Under the pieces are notes generated by a model, which saw only the letters and a program-made list of their open reading frames with translations, had not been told where the DNA came from and did no database searches. A stretch of 64,000 bases of DNA from Candidatus Salinicoccus stercoripullorum (GTDB lineage: Bacteria > Bacillota > Bacilli > Staphylococcales > Salinicoccaceae), in NCBI GenBank assembly GCA_019113295.1, contig DXHR01000031.1, positions 25,093-89,092 on the forward strand, given 5' to 3'. Of the stretch, positions 30,185 through 37,389 are shown in pieces; the stretch's first letter is position 1; every line of letters begins with the position of its first letter. Made by a program: the position numbers and the translations under genes.

Positions 30185-30263
30185 AGGAAATTTCCTCCAA
30201 TGTAATTAATAATGATATTCTACTATAATAAACGCCGTATTTCTAGAGACATGCCTGATGTAA

Positions 30264-30272
30264 TGGTATAAT
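30264..30272 (+). promoter_or_regulatory. Extended -10 promoter of ung
   Basis: TGGTATAAT is a perfect extended -10 element 27 bases before ung. No good -35 lies at 17 bp upstream, as is common with extended -10 promoters. Confidence 0.6.
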
Positions 30273-30298
30273 CGAACTTTAGACAGAGGTGATATGGA

Positions 30299-30952
30299 AT
30301 GGAATGGAAAGAGGTCTTCAGATCGATAAAGGAAGCACACGATTTCAGCGGGTTGGAAGCGGAACTGGAAGAAAGATACACAAACGGGAAAGTGTATCCG
30401 CCCCGCGATCAGATATATACAGCTTTTGAACTGACATCGTTTGAGAATGTGCGTGTTGTGATACTCGGACAGGACCCGTATCACGGCGAACGCCAGTCGC
30501 ACGGCCTCGCCTTTTCCGTGAATGAGGAAGTGAAGATTCCGCCGTCATTAAGGAATATCTACAAGGAGCTTGAGAGCGACCTTGGCATCATCCGGAAAGG
30601 CGGCAGTCTGAAGGACTGGGCGAGAGAGGGTGTTCTATTGCTCAATACCGTGCTGACGGTGGAGGCAGGTGAGGCACACTCCCACAGGAAGCTCGGCTGG
30701 CAGCCGTTTACGGACGGCATCATCAAACATGTATCGGATGACCTGGAAAACGTTGTCTTCATATTATGGGGCAAACCCGCACAGCAGAAGGAAAAACTGA
30801 TTGATACGGACAAGCATCTGGTCATTAAATCGGTGCATCCGAGCCCACTGTCTGCAAGCCGCGGCTTTTTCGGCACGAAACCGTTCAGCCGGACGAATGA
30901 TTATCTGGTGGAACACGGCCGCGATCCTGTCGACTGGAGTGAAAAGGAATGA
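30299..30952 (+). CDS. ung: Uracil-DNA glycosylase
   Basis: A 217-residue family-1 glycosylase that removes uracil from DNA. GQDPYH (57-62, catalytic Asp59) and [11 protein letters not shown] (catalytic His180) are intact. Of the overlapping ATGs, 30299 is in frame and lies eight bases after AGAGGTG. It heads the ung-ywdI-ywdK group also seen in Bacillus. Its stop overlaps ywdI by ATGA. Confidence 0.95.
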   Translation: MEWKEVFRSIKEAHDFSGLEAELEERYTNGKVYPPRDQIYTAFELTSFENVRVVILGQDPYHGERQSHGLAFSVNEEVKIPPSLRNIYKELESDLGIIRKGGSLKDWAREGVLLLNTVLTVEAGEAHSHRKLGWQPFTDGIIKHVSDDLENVVFILWGKPAQQKEKLIDTDKHLVIKSVHPSPLSASRGFFGTKPFSRTNDYLVEHGRDPVDWSEKE

Positions 30953-31284
30953 AACAGCAGGTCATAGCGGAATTGAAACAGGAGCTGCACCGTATGGAGG
31001 TATCCAGCCAGCCGCATGAATTCGAGAAGCATCTGTATGCGATGGAGCGCCTGATCGGTCTTTTGAAACAGGACAACGGTGCAGCTGCCCCGTCTGTGGC
31101 GCCTGCATTCAGGGAAAACTCAAGCGGCATGAGCGCGCATGACAGGGAGATGCTCCGCATGATGGGCGGGAGAGCAGAAGGACGCAGGGAAACCAAGTCC
31201 CCGGAACAGTCAGAGCGGCTTCCTGCGGAAACGCTCGATACGGATGACGGATTCGGCAACGGGGATTCACTTTTTGATTTTTAA
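30949..31284 (+). CDS. ywdI: YwdI family protein (DUF5327)
   Basis: This 111-residue hydrophilic protein has an N-terminal helix ([13 protein letters not shown]), a disordered middle and an acidic tail. Position after ung with a 4-base overlap and the sequence pattern match the YwdI/DUF5327 family, conserved downstream of ung in Bacillales. The function is unknown, although the coupling suggests a link to DNA repair or just co-expression. Confidence 0.75.
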   Translation: MKQQVIAELKQELHRMEVSSQPHEFEKHLYAMERLIGLLKQDNGAAAPSVAPAFRENSSGMSAHDREMLRMMGGRAEGRRETKSPEQSERLPAETLDTDDGFGNGDSLFDF

Positions 31285-31311
31285 TAAACTTGTATCAAAG
31301 GAGAAGACGGA

Positions 31312-31677
31312 ATGAAGCTATTCATAATATTCGGGGCAGTGAACGCACTGATCTCTGTTGCACTCGGTGCCTTCGGGGCGCATGGCCTAGAAGGCAAGAT
31401 CAGCGAACACTATATGGGTGTATGGGAAAAAGCGGTTCAGTATCAGATGTACCATGCGCTCGGTATGCTCGCTGTGGGCATCCTGATGCAGATCACCAAT
31501 GCACCGCTGCTCGGTGCGGCCGGCTGGCTGATGCTGCTCGGCATCATATTCTTCAGCGGTTCATTGTATATACTTGCGGTCAGCGGCATCTCCATACTCG
31601 GGGCCATCACACCGATCGGCGGCGTGCTGTTCCTCGCTGGCTGGGTATGCCTGGTCATCGGCATCGTCAAACTGTAA
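31312..31677 (+). CDS. ywdK: DUF423 family membrane protein (YwdK)
   Basis: A 121-residue protein with four membrane helices. The N-terminal [11 protein letters not shown] and the later [10 protein letters not shown] and [13 protein letters not shown] are typical of DUF423. It is the third member of the ung-ywdI-ywdK order of Bacillus. The function is unknown. AAAGGAG precedes ATG 31312. Confidence 0.88.
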   Translation: MKLFIIFGAVNALISVALGAFGAHGLEGKISEHYMGVWEKAVQYQMYHALGMLAVGILMQITNAPLLGAAGWLMLLGIIFFSGSLYILAVSGISILGAITPIGGVLFLAGWVCLVIGIVKL

Positions 31678-31693
31678 GTCGGATGGTGGTGTT

Positions 31694-31891
31694 ATTATTT
31701 CGAAAAATAATGGTTTCACACACTATTTGCTCATATTCCTACTGTTCATGGCCGTTTTCGCTGCAGGCAGCGGCATTGTCAATCTGATTACGACGCAGAC
31801 AATCAGCATCGGTGAGATAGTGGCGCTGCTGGGACTCCTTGCAGCGTTGGCGATCTATATGAAAAACAGACTGGAAAAAAAGAAACAATAG
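31694..31891 (+). CDS. Small two-helix membrane protein, start codon uncertain
   Basis: After the ywdK stop, one frame encodes two clear hydrophobic segments (HYLLIFLLFMAVFAAGSGIV and IGEIVALLGLLAALAIYM) and a basic tail KNRLEKKKQ, ending TAG 31889-31891. No ATG, GTG or TTG lies between the ywdK stop and the first helix. The only ATG (31748) would cut helix 1. ATT 31694 or ATT 31697, just after GGTGGTG, is the best candidate. A sequencing error or a start inside ywdK (TTG 31574) are alternatives. The family is not recognised. Confidence 0.5.
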   Translation: MISKNNGFTHYLLIFLLFMAVFAAGSGIVNLITTQTISIGEIVALLGLLAALAIYMKNRLEKKKQ

Positions 31892-31913
31892 AATAAAATG
31901 ATATACGTATTCG

Positions 31914-31936
31914 AACCCCGCTCCGGCGGGGTTTTT
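31914..31936 (+). terminator. Terminator after the ung-ywdK group
   Basis: CCCCGC (31916-31921) pairs with GCGGGG (31926-31931) around TCCG, followed by five T. Confidence 0.85.
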
Positions 31937-31963
31937 ATTTGCCGTAAAAAATTAATGTTGGGG

Positions 31964-31999
31964 TTTACAATTTCCACTGCAAGGTATATACTTATATAC
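31964..31999 (+). promoter_or_regulatory. Promoter and palindromic operator of the GntR-ABC cassette
   Basis: TTTACA (31964-31969) and TATACT (31987-31992) are 17 bp apart. The -10 lies inside the perfect inverted repeat GTATATA-CT-TATATAC (31984-31999). A repressor bound there would block RNA polymerase, so autorepression by the adjacent GntR protein is the obvious reading. Confidence 0.75.
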
Positions 32000-32033
32000 A
32001 TAACTATATGACCAGGTGAGAGGGCGTGGTGAT

Positions 32034-32414
32034 TTGAGTGGACAGCTGAATGACCGCAAACCGATTTTTGAGCAGATTAAGGACTGGATCAGCGACCAGA
32101 TCATTAGCGGGACATTGAAGGAGGATGACAGAGTCCCTTCAACCAATGAGATCGTACAGTTTTATAAAGTCAACCACCTGACGGTGGCCAAAGGCGTCAA
32201 CCAGCTGGTGAATCAGGGCATAATCTACAAAAAGAGGGGTGTCGGCATGTTTGTTGCACCGGATGCAAAGGAGAAGCTGATGGGGGAGAGGAAGCAGAAT
32301 TTCAAGGAGGAATACTTGAAACCGATGATGGACGAAGCCCGCAAGCTTGGACTGACGAATGAGGAGATCAGTCAGCTCATAACTGAAATGAAGGGAAGTG
32401 ATGTGGATGAATAG
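32034..32414 (+). CDS. GntR-family repressor, YtrA type
   Basis: A 126-residue regulator with an N-terminal winged helix (RKPIFEQIKDWISDQIISG, then the recognition region TNEIVQFYKVNHLTVAKGV) and a short helical dimerisation tail instead of a large effector domain, as in YtrA-type GntR proteins such as YtrA and PmtR. The start is taken as TTG 32034, nine bases after AGAGGG; an in-frame GTG at 32016 is less well placed. It overlaps the ATPase gene by eight bases. Confidence 0.82.
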   Translation: MSGQLNDRKPIFEQIKDWISDQIISGTLKEDDRVPSTNEIVQFYKVNHLTVAKGVNQLVNQGIIYKKRGVGMFVAPDAKEKLMGERKQNFKEEYLKPMMDEARKLGLTNEEISQLITEMKGSDVDE

Positions 32415-33288
32415 TGTACTGAAACTTGAAAATGTGTCTCTGGATATCAAAAGGGATAGTATTCTGAATGATATTTCCATCGAGATGGAAACAGGAAAGA
32501 TATACGGACTCATCGGCCGCAACGGGGCGGGGAAGACTTCAATACTCTCACTGATTGCATCTTTCAGGAAACCGACAAAAGGTTCCGTGACCATCGATGG
32601 CATGGATCCGTATGAAAATGAAAACCTGATGTCAAAAGTCACTTTCCTGTACGAAGTCGACTACTCAGATGAGTATGATACGGCAGAGAAGATGTTCAAG
32701 GCGGCAAAAAGGTACAAAGAAGCATTCGATATGGATTACGCATTCTCATTGATGGAAGCATTCGGTGCACCGACGGACATGGCACTCCATAAGATGTCGA
32801 AAGGACAGCAGGCAGCGGTCAATGCAGCGATTGGACTTGCATCAAATTCGGCGGTAACGATCTTTGATGAAGTGACCAACGGCATGGATGCCCCTTCGAG
32901 AGAATATTTTTACAGGCAGGTGCTTGCGGCGAAGGAGAAAAGACCGAGGATCTTCATCCTCTCGACGCATATCGTTTCCGAGATGGATTACCTTTTCGAT
33001 GAAGTGATCATTGTGCATCACGGCATCGTGAAACTGCAGGAGCCGCTCGATGTACTGCTCGAACGCGGATTCAGAGTGAGTGGACAGGAAGAAAAGGTTG
33101 CGGAGTTCACAGCGGGGAAGGAACTGCTGTCGACAGAACGTCTTGGCCCGATCCGGTCCGACATGGTGCTCGGCGGGTTGAGCGAAGAAGAACTTGGGGA
33201 GATTGACAGGCTGTATCTCGACATAAGCACGGTGAAGCTGCAGGATCTGTTCATCAGACTCACAGAAGACAAGGAGGGTGTGGAATGA
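32407..33288 (+). CDS. ABC transporter ATP-binding protein (YtrB/Pmt-like)
   Basis: A 293-residue ATPase with Walker A GRNGAGKTS, signature region MSKGQQ, Walker B VTIFDEVTNGMD and H-loop STHI. The C-terminal 80 residues are a separate helical/beta extension typical of exporter ATPases of the CcmA/YtrB group. It is encoded between a YtrA-type GntR gene and a membrane gene. ATG 32407 is chosen, ten bases after AAGGGA; ATG 32401 is possible. Likely role: export of a peptide, antibiotic or lipid-active compound (inference). Confidence 0.82.
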   Translation: MNSVLKLENVSLDIKRDSILNDISIEMETGKIYGLIGRNGAGKTSILSLIASFRKPTKGSVTIDGMDPYENENLMSKVTFLYEVDYSDEYDTAEKMFKAAKRYKEAFDMDYAFSLMEAFGAPTDMALHKMSKGQQAAVNAAIGLASNSAVTIFDEVTNGMDAPSREYFYRQVLAAKEKRPRIFILSTHIVSEMDYLFDEVIIVHHGIVKLQEPLDVLLERGFRVSGQEEKVAEFTAGKELLSTERLGPIRSDMVLGGLSEEELGEIDRLYLDISTVKLQDLFIRLTEDKEGVE

Positions 33289-33986
33289 GTGGAAAATCAA
33301 GACTTGCCACAATGGATTATTCGAAGGGATTCGGCAAATGGAGTCTGTGGTATATACCGATATTCGCCCTCGTCTACGTCATTCTGAATATATTCGTAAG
33401 GGAGCCGGAACTGAACGAAATATCATTCTTTGCCATGGCTCTGTCGGCGAACAGGATATATATGCTGGTGCTCGGCATACTGGCGCCATACTCATTCCTG
33501 GAGTGGTCCCTGAACCTCGGGCTGACACGGAAAACCTTTTTTCAGGCAATGGTGTCCGCCGGAGTCATCGTCACTTTATTCGTAATGGCGGTTACAGCGG
33601 CAGTGTCACTGATACTCGGATTCATGCCGTGGTTCGGCACGAGCATCCCCGAAGTGACGGGCGGTACGGAAACACTCGTGCATGTAGGTGGGTACGTGCT
33701 GTCGACACTGCTCTACTTCCTCGGAGGCCTGCTGATCAGCGTGGGGTTCTACAGAGGATTCATTCCGGGGGCGGGCGTCTTGATCCTCACCATCCTCCTG
33801 TTCATGGCAACAGATGTGCTGTGGTCGAGGGATGAGGGCATTGCCGGCATCCCGGCCATCGATTCCCTTGATCTCATGCTTGAACTGGGCATTTGGACGG
33901 TATTGGTCATCACCCTTGCGGCTCTCGTCATCATATGCGCAGCTCTTTATTATACAATCCGCAACATCTCCGTCAAAATCAAATAA
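33285..33986 (+). CDS. ABC transporter membrane subunit
   Basis: A 233-residue protein with about six predicted membrane helices (for example LWYIPIFALVYVILNIF and LVITLAALVIICAALYY). It overlaps the ATPase gene by ATGA, so the two subunits are co-translated. No conserved substrate motif is visible. In the related Pmt system two ATPase/permease pairs form the exporter of phenol-soluble modulins, whereas here only one pair exists. Confidence 0.78.
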   Translation: MSGKSRLATMDYSKGFGKWSLWYIPIFALVYVILNIFVREPELNEISFFAMALSANRIYMLVLGILAPYSFLEWSLNLGLTRKTFFQAMVSAGVIVTLFVMAVTAAVSLILGFMPWFGTSIPEVTGGTETLVHVGGYVLSTLLYFLGGLLISVGFYRGFIPGAGVLILTILLFMATDVLWSRDEGIAGIPAIDSLDLMLELGIWTVLVITLAALVIICAALYYTIRNISVKIK

Positions 33987-33987
33987 T

Positions 33988-34020
33988 ATGAAAACCCGGC
34001 CCACTGGGCCGGGTTTTCAT
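33988..34020. terminator. Bidirectional terminator between the ABC cassette and the small peptide gene
   Basis: ATGAAAACCCGGCCC pairs perfectly with GGGCCGGGTTTTCAT around ACT. The A/T-rich outer arms give T tracts in both directions, so it can end the permease transcript and the minus-strand peptide/hemQ transcript. Confidence 0.88.
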
Positions 34021-34021
34021 A

Positions 34022-34111
34022 TTATTTGCGTCCGCCTTTGTTGCGGTTTCTTATTTTTCTGATCAAAAAAGGCAGTGCCATGTATATGATTCTTCTGATC
34101 AATCGGCCCAT
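34022..34111 (-). CDS. Small highly basic peptide (29 residues)
   Basis: The minus strand carries a 30-codon gene: GGGAGG eight bases before ATG 34111, then a peptide beginning MGRLIRRIIYMALPFLIRK and ending in a run rich in Arg, Asn, Lys and Gly, with TAA at 34022-34024 directly before a strong terminator. Ten of 29 residues are Arg or Lys and none is Asp or Glu. The first 20 residues alternate basic and hydrophobic residues, so an amphipathic membrane- or RNA-binding helix is likely. A sigma-B-like promoter lies at 34145-34170. It recalls the small basic peptides of the S. aureus sigma-B regulon (SbrA/SbrB class), but homology was not tested. Confidence 0.6.
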   Translation of the reverse strand: MGRLIRRIIYMALPFLIRKIRNRNKGGRK

Positions 34112-34144
34112 CGTGAATTCCTCCCGCTTTGGTTTTGTTTACCT

Positions 34145-34170
34145 ATAACCGAATCTGGAAGGCTTAAAAC
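34145..34170 (-). promoter_or_regulatory. Sigma-B-like promoter of the small basic peptide gene
   Basis: On the minus strand GTTTTA (34165-34170) and GGTTAT (34145-34150) are separated by 14 bp. Each differs by one base from the sigma-B elements GTTTAA and GGGTAT. Transcription would start near 34138, about 13 bases before the ribosome binding site. Confidence 0.5.
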
Positions 34171-34178
34171 CACCGGGA

Positions 34179-34925
34179 TCATTGAAAGAAAGCCGGAAGT
34201 TCTTCAGCCGGCAGGTTGACACCTACGAAAAAGTCCCCGAACTCGCCGTAGCGTGCGGATACTTCATCGAATCTCATTTCATAGATCAGTTTCTTGAACT
34301 GGATCATGTCATCTGAGAATAAAGTGACACCCCACTCATATTCATCAAGACCGACGGAGCCAGTGATGAACTGTTTGACCTTGCCTGCATAGCCGCGTCC
34401 GATCATGCCGTGTGAGTACATGAGCTCACGGCGTTTTTCCATATCGAGCATGTACCAGTTGTCGTTGCCTTCGCGACGCTTGTCCATCGGATAGAAGCAG
34501 ATGTAGCGTGATTTCGGCACCTCGGGATAGAGACGTTTTCTCACATGTTCGTTCTGGTATGGATCCTCATCGGAATCCTTCGCAAGATAGTTGCTGAGCT
34601 CGATGACGGAAACGTATGAATAGGATGGGATCAGGAAGTCGCTGATGGCGAGTTTGTTGAATTCCAGCTCCAGTGTATTGAGTTCGTCGATTGTCGGACG
34701 GAGCATCCAGAGGATCAGGTCAGCCTTCTGACCGGTGATATTGTAGAAAGAATAGCTGCCTTCTTTTTTCTGATGGACTTCTTCCTGGCGTTCGAGGAAG
34801 CTTTGAAGTTCTGTAACCATTTTGTTCACTTCTTCCGATTCGAGAAGGCGGAGTGATGGCCAGTCTACGTTATAAAGAAGGTGAAGGCTGTACCAGCCAT
34901 CCAGTGTTTGTGCTGCTTCGTTCAT
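34179..34925 (-). CDS. hemQ: Coproheme decarboxylase HemQ
   Basis: A 248-residue member of the chlorite-dismutase-like family that converts coproheme to heme b in the Gram-positive coproporphyrin pathway. [10 protein letters not shown] supplies the catalytic Tyr145 and [11 protein letters not shown] the proximal heme ligand His172. These numbers agree with other HemQ proteins. It is divergent from pta, as in staphylococci. AAGGAGAG precedes the ATG. Confidence 0.94.
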   Translation of the reverse strand: MNEAAQTLDGWYSLHLLYNVDWPSLRLLESEEVNKMVTELQSFLERQEEVHQKKEGSYSFYNITGQKADLILWMLRPTIDELNTLELEFNKLAISDFLIPSYSYVSVIELSNYLAKDSDEDPYQNEHVRKRLYPEVPKSRYICFYPMDKRREGNDNWYMLDMEKRRELMYSHGMIGRGYAGKVKQFITGSVGLDEYEWGVTLFSDDMIQFKKLIYEMRFDEVSARYGEFGDFFVGVNLPAEELPAFFQ

Positions 34926-35059
34926 TCAAAATCTCTCCTTTTAAATTGTCATATTCAATTCTACTACTAAAGAAAACGTTTTAAAAGCGGATAGGGATGA
35001 AATAATGTGACGAAAAGAGTATAATATGGCTTGTGTACAGGCTAACCAAGGAGGGTATT

Positions 35060-36046
35060 ATGAGTAACTTTTTGAACAATCTCAAATCTAACCTGGAAGG
35101 TAAAAATGTAAAAGTTGTTTTCCCTGAAGGTACAGACCCGAGAATCTTGACAGCAGCTGTCGAACTCGCGGCAACAACATATGTGGATCCGATTGTACTC
35201 GGTGACAAAGAGGCAGTCGAGGGACTGGCAAAAGAAGAAAAACTGGACATCAGTACTCTTGAACTGATTGATCCCAAACATTGTGGATATAAAGATGAAC
35301 TTGCGGCATCGTTCGTTGAACGCCGTAAAGGAAAAGTCACGCACGAGCAGGCGGATGATATTTTGAATGATGCGAACTACTTCGGTACGATGATGGTCTA
35401 TACCGGCCGTGCTGCCGGCCTTGTTTCCGGTGCAGTTCATTCTACACCGGATACAGTGCGTCCGGCACTCCAGATCATCAAGACGAAACCGGGCGTCTCC
35501 CGCACAAGTGGTGTATTCTTCATGCTCCGTGAAGATGAACTCTATGTAATGGGCGATTGTGCCATCAACCCTGAACTCAATGCGGAAGAGCTGGCGGAAG
35601 TTGCAGTGGAGACGGCAAAGACGGCGGAAAGTTTCGACATGGATCCACGTGTGGCACTGCTCAGCTTCTCCACAAGAGGGTCAGCCAAAACAGAAGAGAC
35701 GGAAAAAGTGAAACTTGCAAAGCAGTACGCCAAAGAAAAACTGCCTGATACACCAATAGATGGTGAGCTTCAGTTTGATGCGGCGTTCGTACCAAGTGTA
35801 GCTGAGAAGAAAGCGCCGGGTTCTGAATTGGAAGGCCGTGCAAATGTATTCGTATTCCCTTCACTTGAAGCGGGCAACATCGGCTACAAGATTGCACAGC
35901 GTCTCGGGGGCTTTGAAGCATACGGACCGATCCTTCAGGGTCTGAACCAGCCGGTGAACGATCTCTCCCGCGGTTGTTCCAAAGACGAAGTGTTCAATCT
36001 CGCACTCTTCACGGCGACACAGGCATTGACCCGGGACAATGGGTAA
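35060..36046 (+). CDS. pta: Phosphate acetyltransferase
   Basis: A 328-residue enzyme making acetyl phosphate from acetyl-CoA in the Pta-AckA overflow pathway. VVFPEGTDPRILTAA at the N-terminus and GRAAGLVSGAVHSTPDTVRPALQIIKT are family hallmarks. The frame is open from 35033 but AAGGAGGG sets the start at ATG 35060. A TATAAT at 35020-35025 probably serves as its -10. The last eight bases overlap the start of lipL. Confidence 0.95.
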   Translation: MSNFLNNLKSNLEGKNVKVVFPEGTDPRILTAAVELAATTYVDPIVLGDKEAVEGLAKEEKLDISTLELIDPKHCGYKDELAASFVERRKGKVTHEQADDILNDANYFGTMMVYTGRAAGLVSGAVHSTPDTVRPALQIIKTKPGVSRTSGVFFMLREDELYVMGDCAINPELNAEELAEVAVETAKTAESFDMDPRVALLSFSTRGSAKTEETEKVKLAKQYAKEKLPDTPIDGELQFDAAFVPSVAEKKAPGSELEGRANVFVFPSLEAGNIGYKIAQRLGGFEAYGPILQGLNQPVNDLSRGCSKDEVFNLALFTATQALTRDNG

Positions 36047-36875
36047 TCTGTTCAGTGGACAATGGCAGTATTTGCCGATTGAAGCGGCAGTGCATCCATA
36101 CCAGTCCTTCGCGATCGATGATCTGCTCCAGGAAATGGTGACGGCGGACGCCATCCCGAAAATGCGGGCCTGGGTCCATGACCCGTACATCATTCTCGGG
36201 CTGCATGATGCGCGGCTGCCCTATCTGGATGATGGGCTGAAATTCCTGGAAGACTCAGGATATGACTATATACTGCGAAACAGCGGCGGTCTCGGCGTAG
36301 TGCTGGATGACGGAGTGCTGAACATCTCTCTCATCCTGCCGAAATCCGCAGCACCGCAGATTGATGACGGCTATGAACTGATGCTCGGGATGGTACGCGC
36401 CGCGTTTCCTGATGCTCCGGTTGAAGCTTATGAAATCGTAAACAGCTACTGTCCCGGCAGTTATGACCTCAGCATCGACGGCCGTAAATTCGCCGGCATC
36501 TCGCAGAGGAGGATCCGTCGGGGCATCGCAGTACAGATCTACCTGTGTGTGAGCGGCAGCGGCAGCCTCCGTGCTGAGATCATGCGTGATTTCTATCGTC
36601 TGAGCAAGGCGGATGATATCACGCGGTTCAAATATCCTGATATCCATCCGGAAGACATGGCCTCCTTGAATGAACTGCTGGATGAAAACTTCAGGGTGGA
36701 GGACGTCCTCCGCAGGATGCGCGGCGTCATCGAAAGTTTCGGCGGCACATTGGAAGATATACCGGGACTCACGGACGAACAGCAGGAAAGATACGACGGG
36801 TTTCTGAAGCGCATGAAACAGCGGAATGAAAAAATCAGGGCGGAAAAGGACGATGAGGTCTTTGCCGGACTGTAA
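36039..36875 (+). CDS. lipL: Octanoyl-[GcvH]:protein N-octanoyltransferase LipL
   Basis: A 278-residue member of the LplA/LipB/BirA-fold acyltransferases. RNSGGLGVVLDDGVLNISLI and VNSYCPGSYDLSIDGRKFAGI contain the glycine-rich acyl-binding stretch, Cys138 (acyl-thioester nucleophile of the LipL group) and the conserved Lys150. It moves octanoyl groups from GcvH to 2-oxoacid dehydrogenases. The pta-lipL (ywfL) order matches Bacillus and Staphylococcus. Its ATG lies within the pta stop region, so it is translationally coupled. Confidence 0.9.
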   Translation: MGNLFSGQWQYLPIEAAVHPYQSFAIDDLLQEMVTADAIPKMRAWVHDPYIILGLHDARLPYLDDGLKFLEDSGYDYILRNSGGLGVVLDDGVLNISLILPKSAAPQIDDGYELMLGMVRAAFPDAPVEAYEIVNSYCPGSYDLSIDGRKFAGISQRRIRRGIAVQIYLCVSGSGSLRAEIMRDFYRLSKADDITRFKYPDIHPEDMASLNELLDENFRVEDVLRRMRGVIESFGGTLEDIPGLTDEQQERYDGFLKRMKQRNEKIRAEKDDEVFAGL

Positions 36876-36890
36876 TCATATTTGTATTGG

Positions 36891-36919
36891 ACCGGTTTCC
36901 TGGTGGAGGCCGGTTTTTT
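36891..36919 (+). terminator. Terminator after lipL
   Basis: ACCGG and TCC pair with GGA and CCGGT around TGGT with a small internal mismatch, and six T follow. Confidence 0.75.
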
Positions 36920-37014
36920 ATTGCGGCTGCAGATCTTCCCGTATTGACGAATTCTATTCATTCTCTGATCTGCAGAAAGAGGCCTCCTTCTTGTCCTGCA
37001 GTCGGTCCTCCATG

Positions 37015-37039
37015 GTTTAACCTCTTTTTCTGAGGGAAT
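37015..37039 (+). promoter_or_regulatory. Sigma-B-like promoter of a small hydrophilic protein
   Basis: GTTTAA (37015-37020) and GGGAAT (37034-37039) with a 13-bp spacer match the sigma-B consensus GTTTAA-N12-15-GGGTAT at 11 of 12 positions. Transcription would begin near 37046, just before the ribosome binding site AGGGG of the 73-residue protein. Confidence 0.65.
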
Positions 37040-37067
37040 ATAAACAAGAAAAAGGGGCTGAGATGAA

Positions 37068-37289
37068 ATGGCTGATGAAAGAAAAGATAGAATGACGACT
37101 GAAGAAGAAGAGCAGAAGCTCTCCCGCCGCAAAAAGGATGAGGAAAGCGGTCCTCATGGTGAAGTGAAGGAAGACGTGCCGCCGGACAGCCCGCCGAGTG
37201 ATGAGCAGAAGAATGAGCTGAAGCGTGAAAGGGATGTGCAGAAACAGAAGGACAGGAAGGAAGACCTCTACAGCGAGAAGGATGAATGA
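37068..37289 (+). CDS. Small charged, probably disordered protein
   Basis: A 73-residue protein made almost entirely of Glu, Lys, Asp, Arg, Pro and Ser (for example TTEEEEQKLSRRKKDEESG) with no hydrophobic core, membrane segment or cysteine. Such hydrophilic small proteins are common among general-stress proteins. It has a sigma-B-like promoter and its own hairpin downstream, so it is a single-gene unit. AAAGGGG lies 11 bases before the ATG. The family is not recognised. Confidence 0.7.
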   Translation: MADERKDRMTTEEEEQKLSRRKKDEESGPHGEVKEDVPPDSPPSDEQKNELKRERDVQKQKDRKEDLYSEKDE

Positions 37290-37320
37290 TCTTCTAAACC
37301 CTTTGACAGCAGGGAAAAGA

Positions 37321-37353
37321 ACCGGTTGCCTATTCTTTCGGCAACCGGTATTT
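37321..37353 (+). terminator. Hairpin after the small charged protein gene
   Basis: ACCGGTTGCC pairs perfectly with GGCAACCGGT across nine bases, followed by ATTTATAT. The stem is strong and the T tract weak. Confidence 0.65.
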
Positions 37354-37389
37354 ATATGATATTATAGCAGTATGCAGGAGGGCGGCGGA

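Noticed and set aside
36954..37013. 19-codon minus-strand ORF (MEDRLQDKKEASF...) with an AGAGGT-like site
   Set aside because: Very short, faces a sigma-B-like promoter on the other strand, has no promoter or terminator of its own, and nothing suggests conservation.
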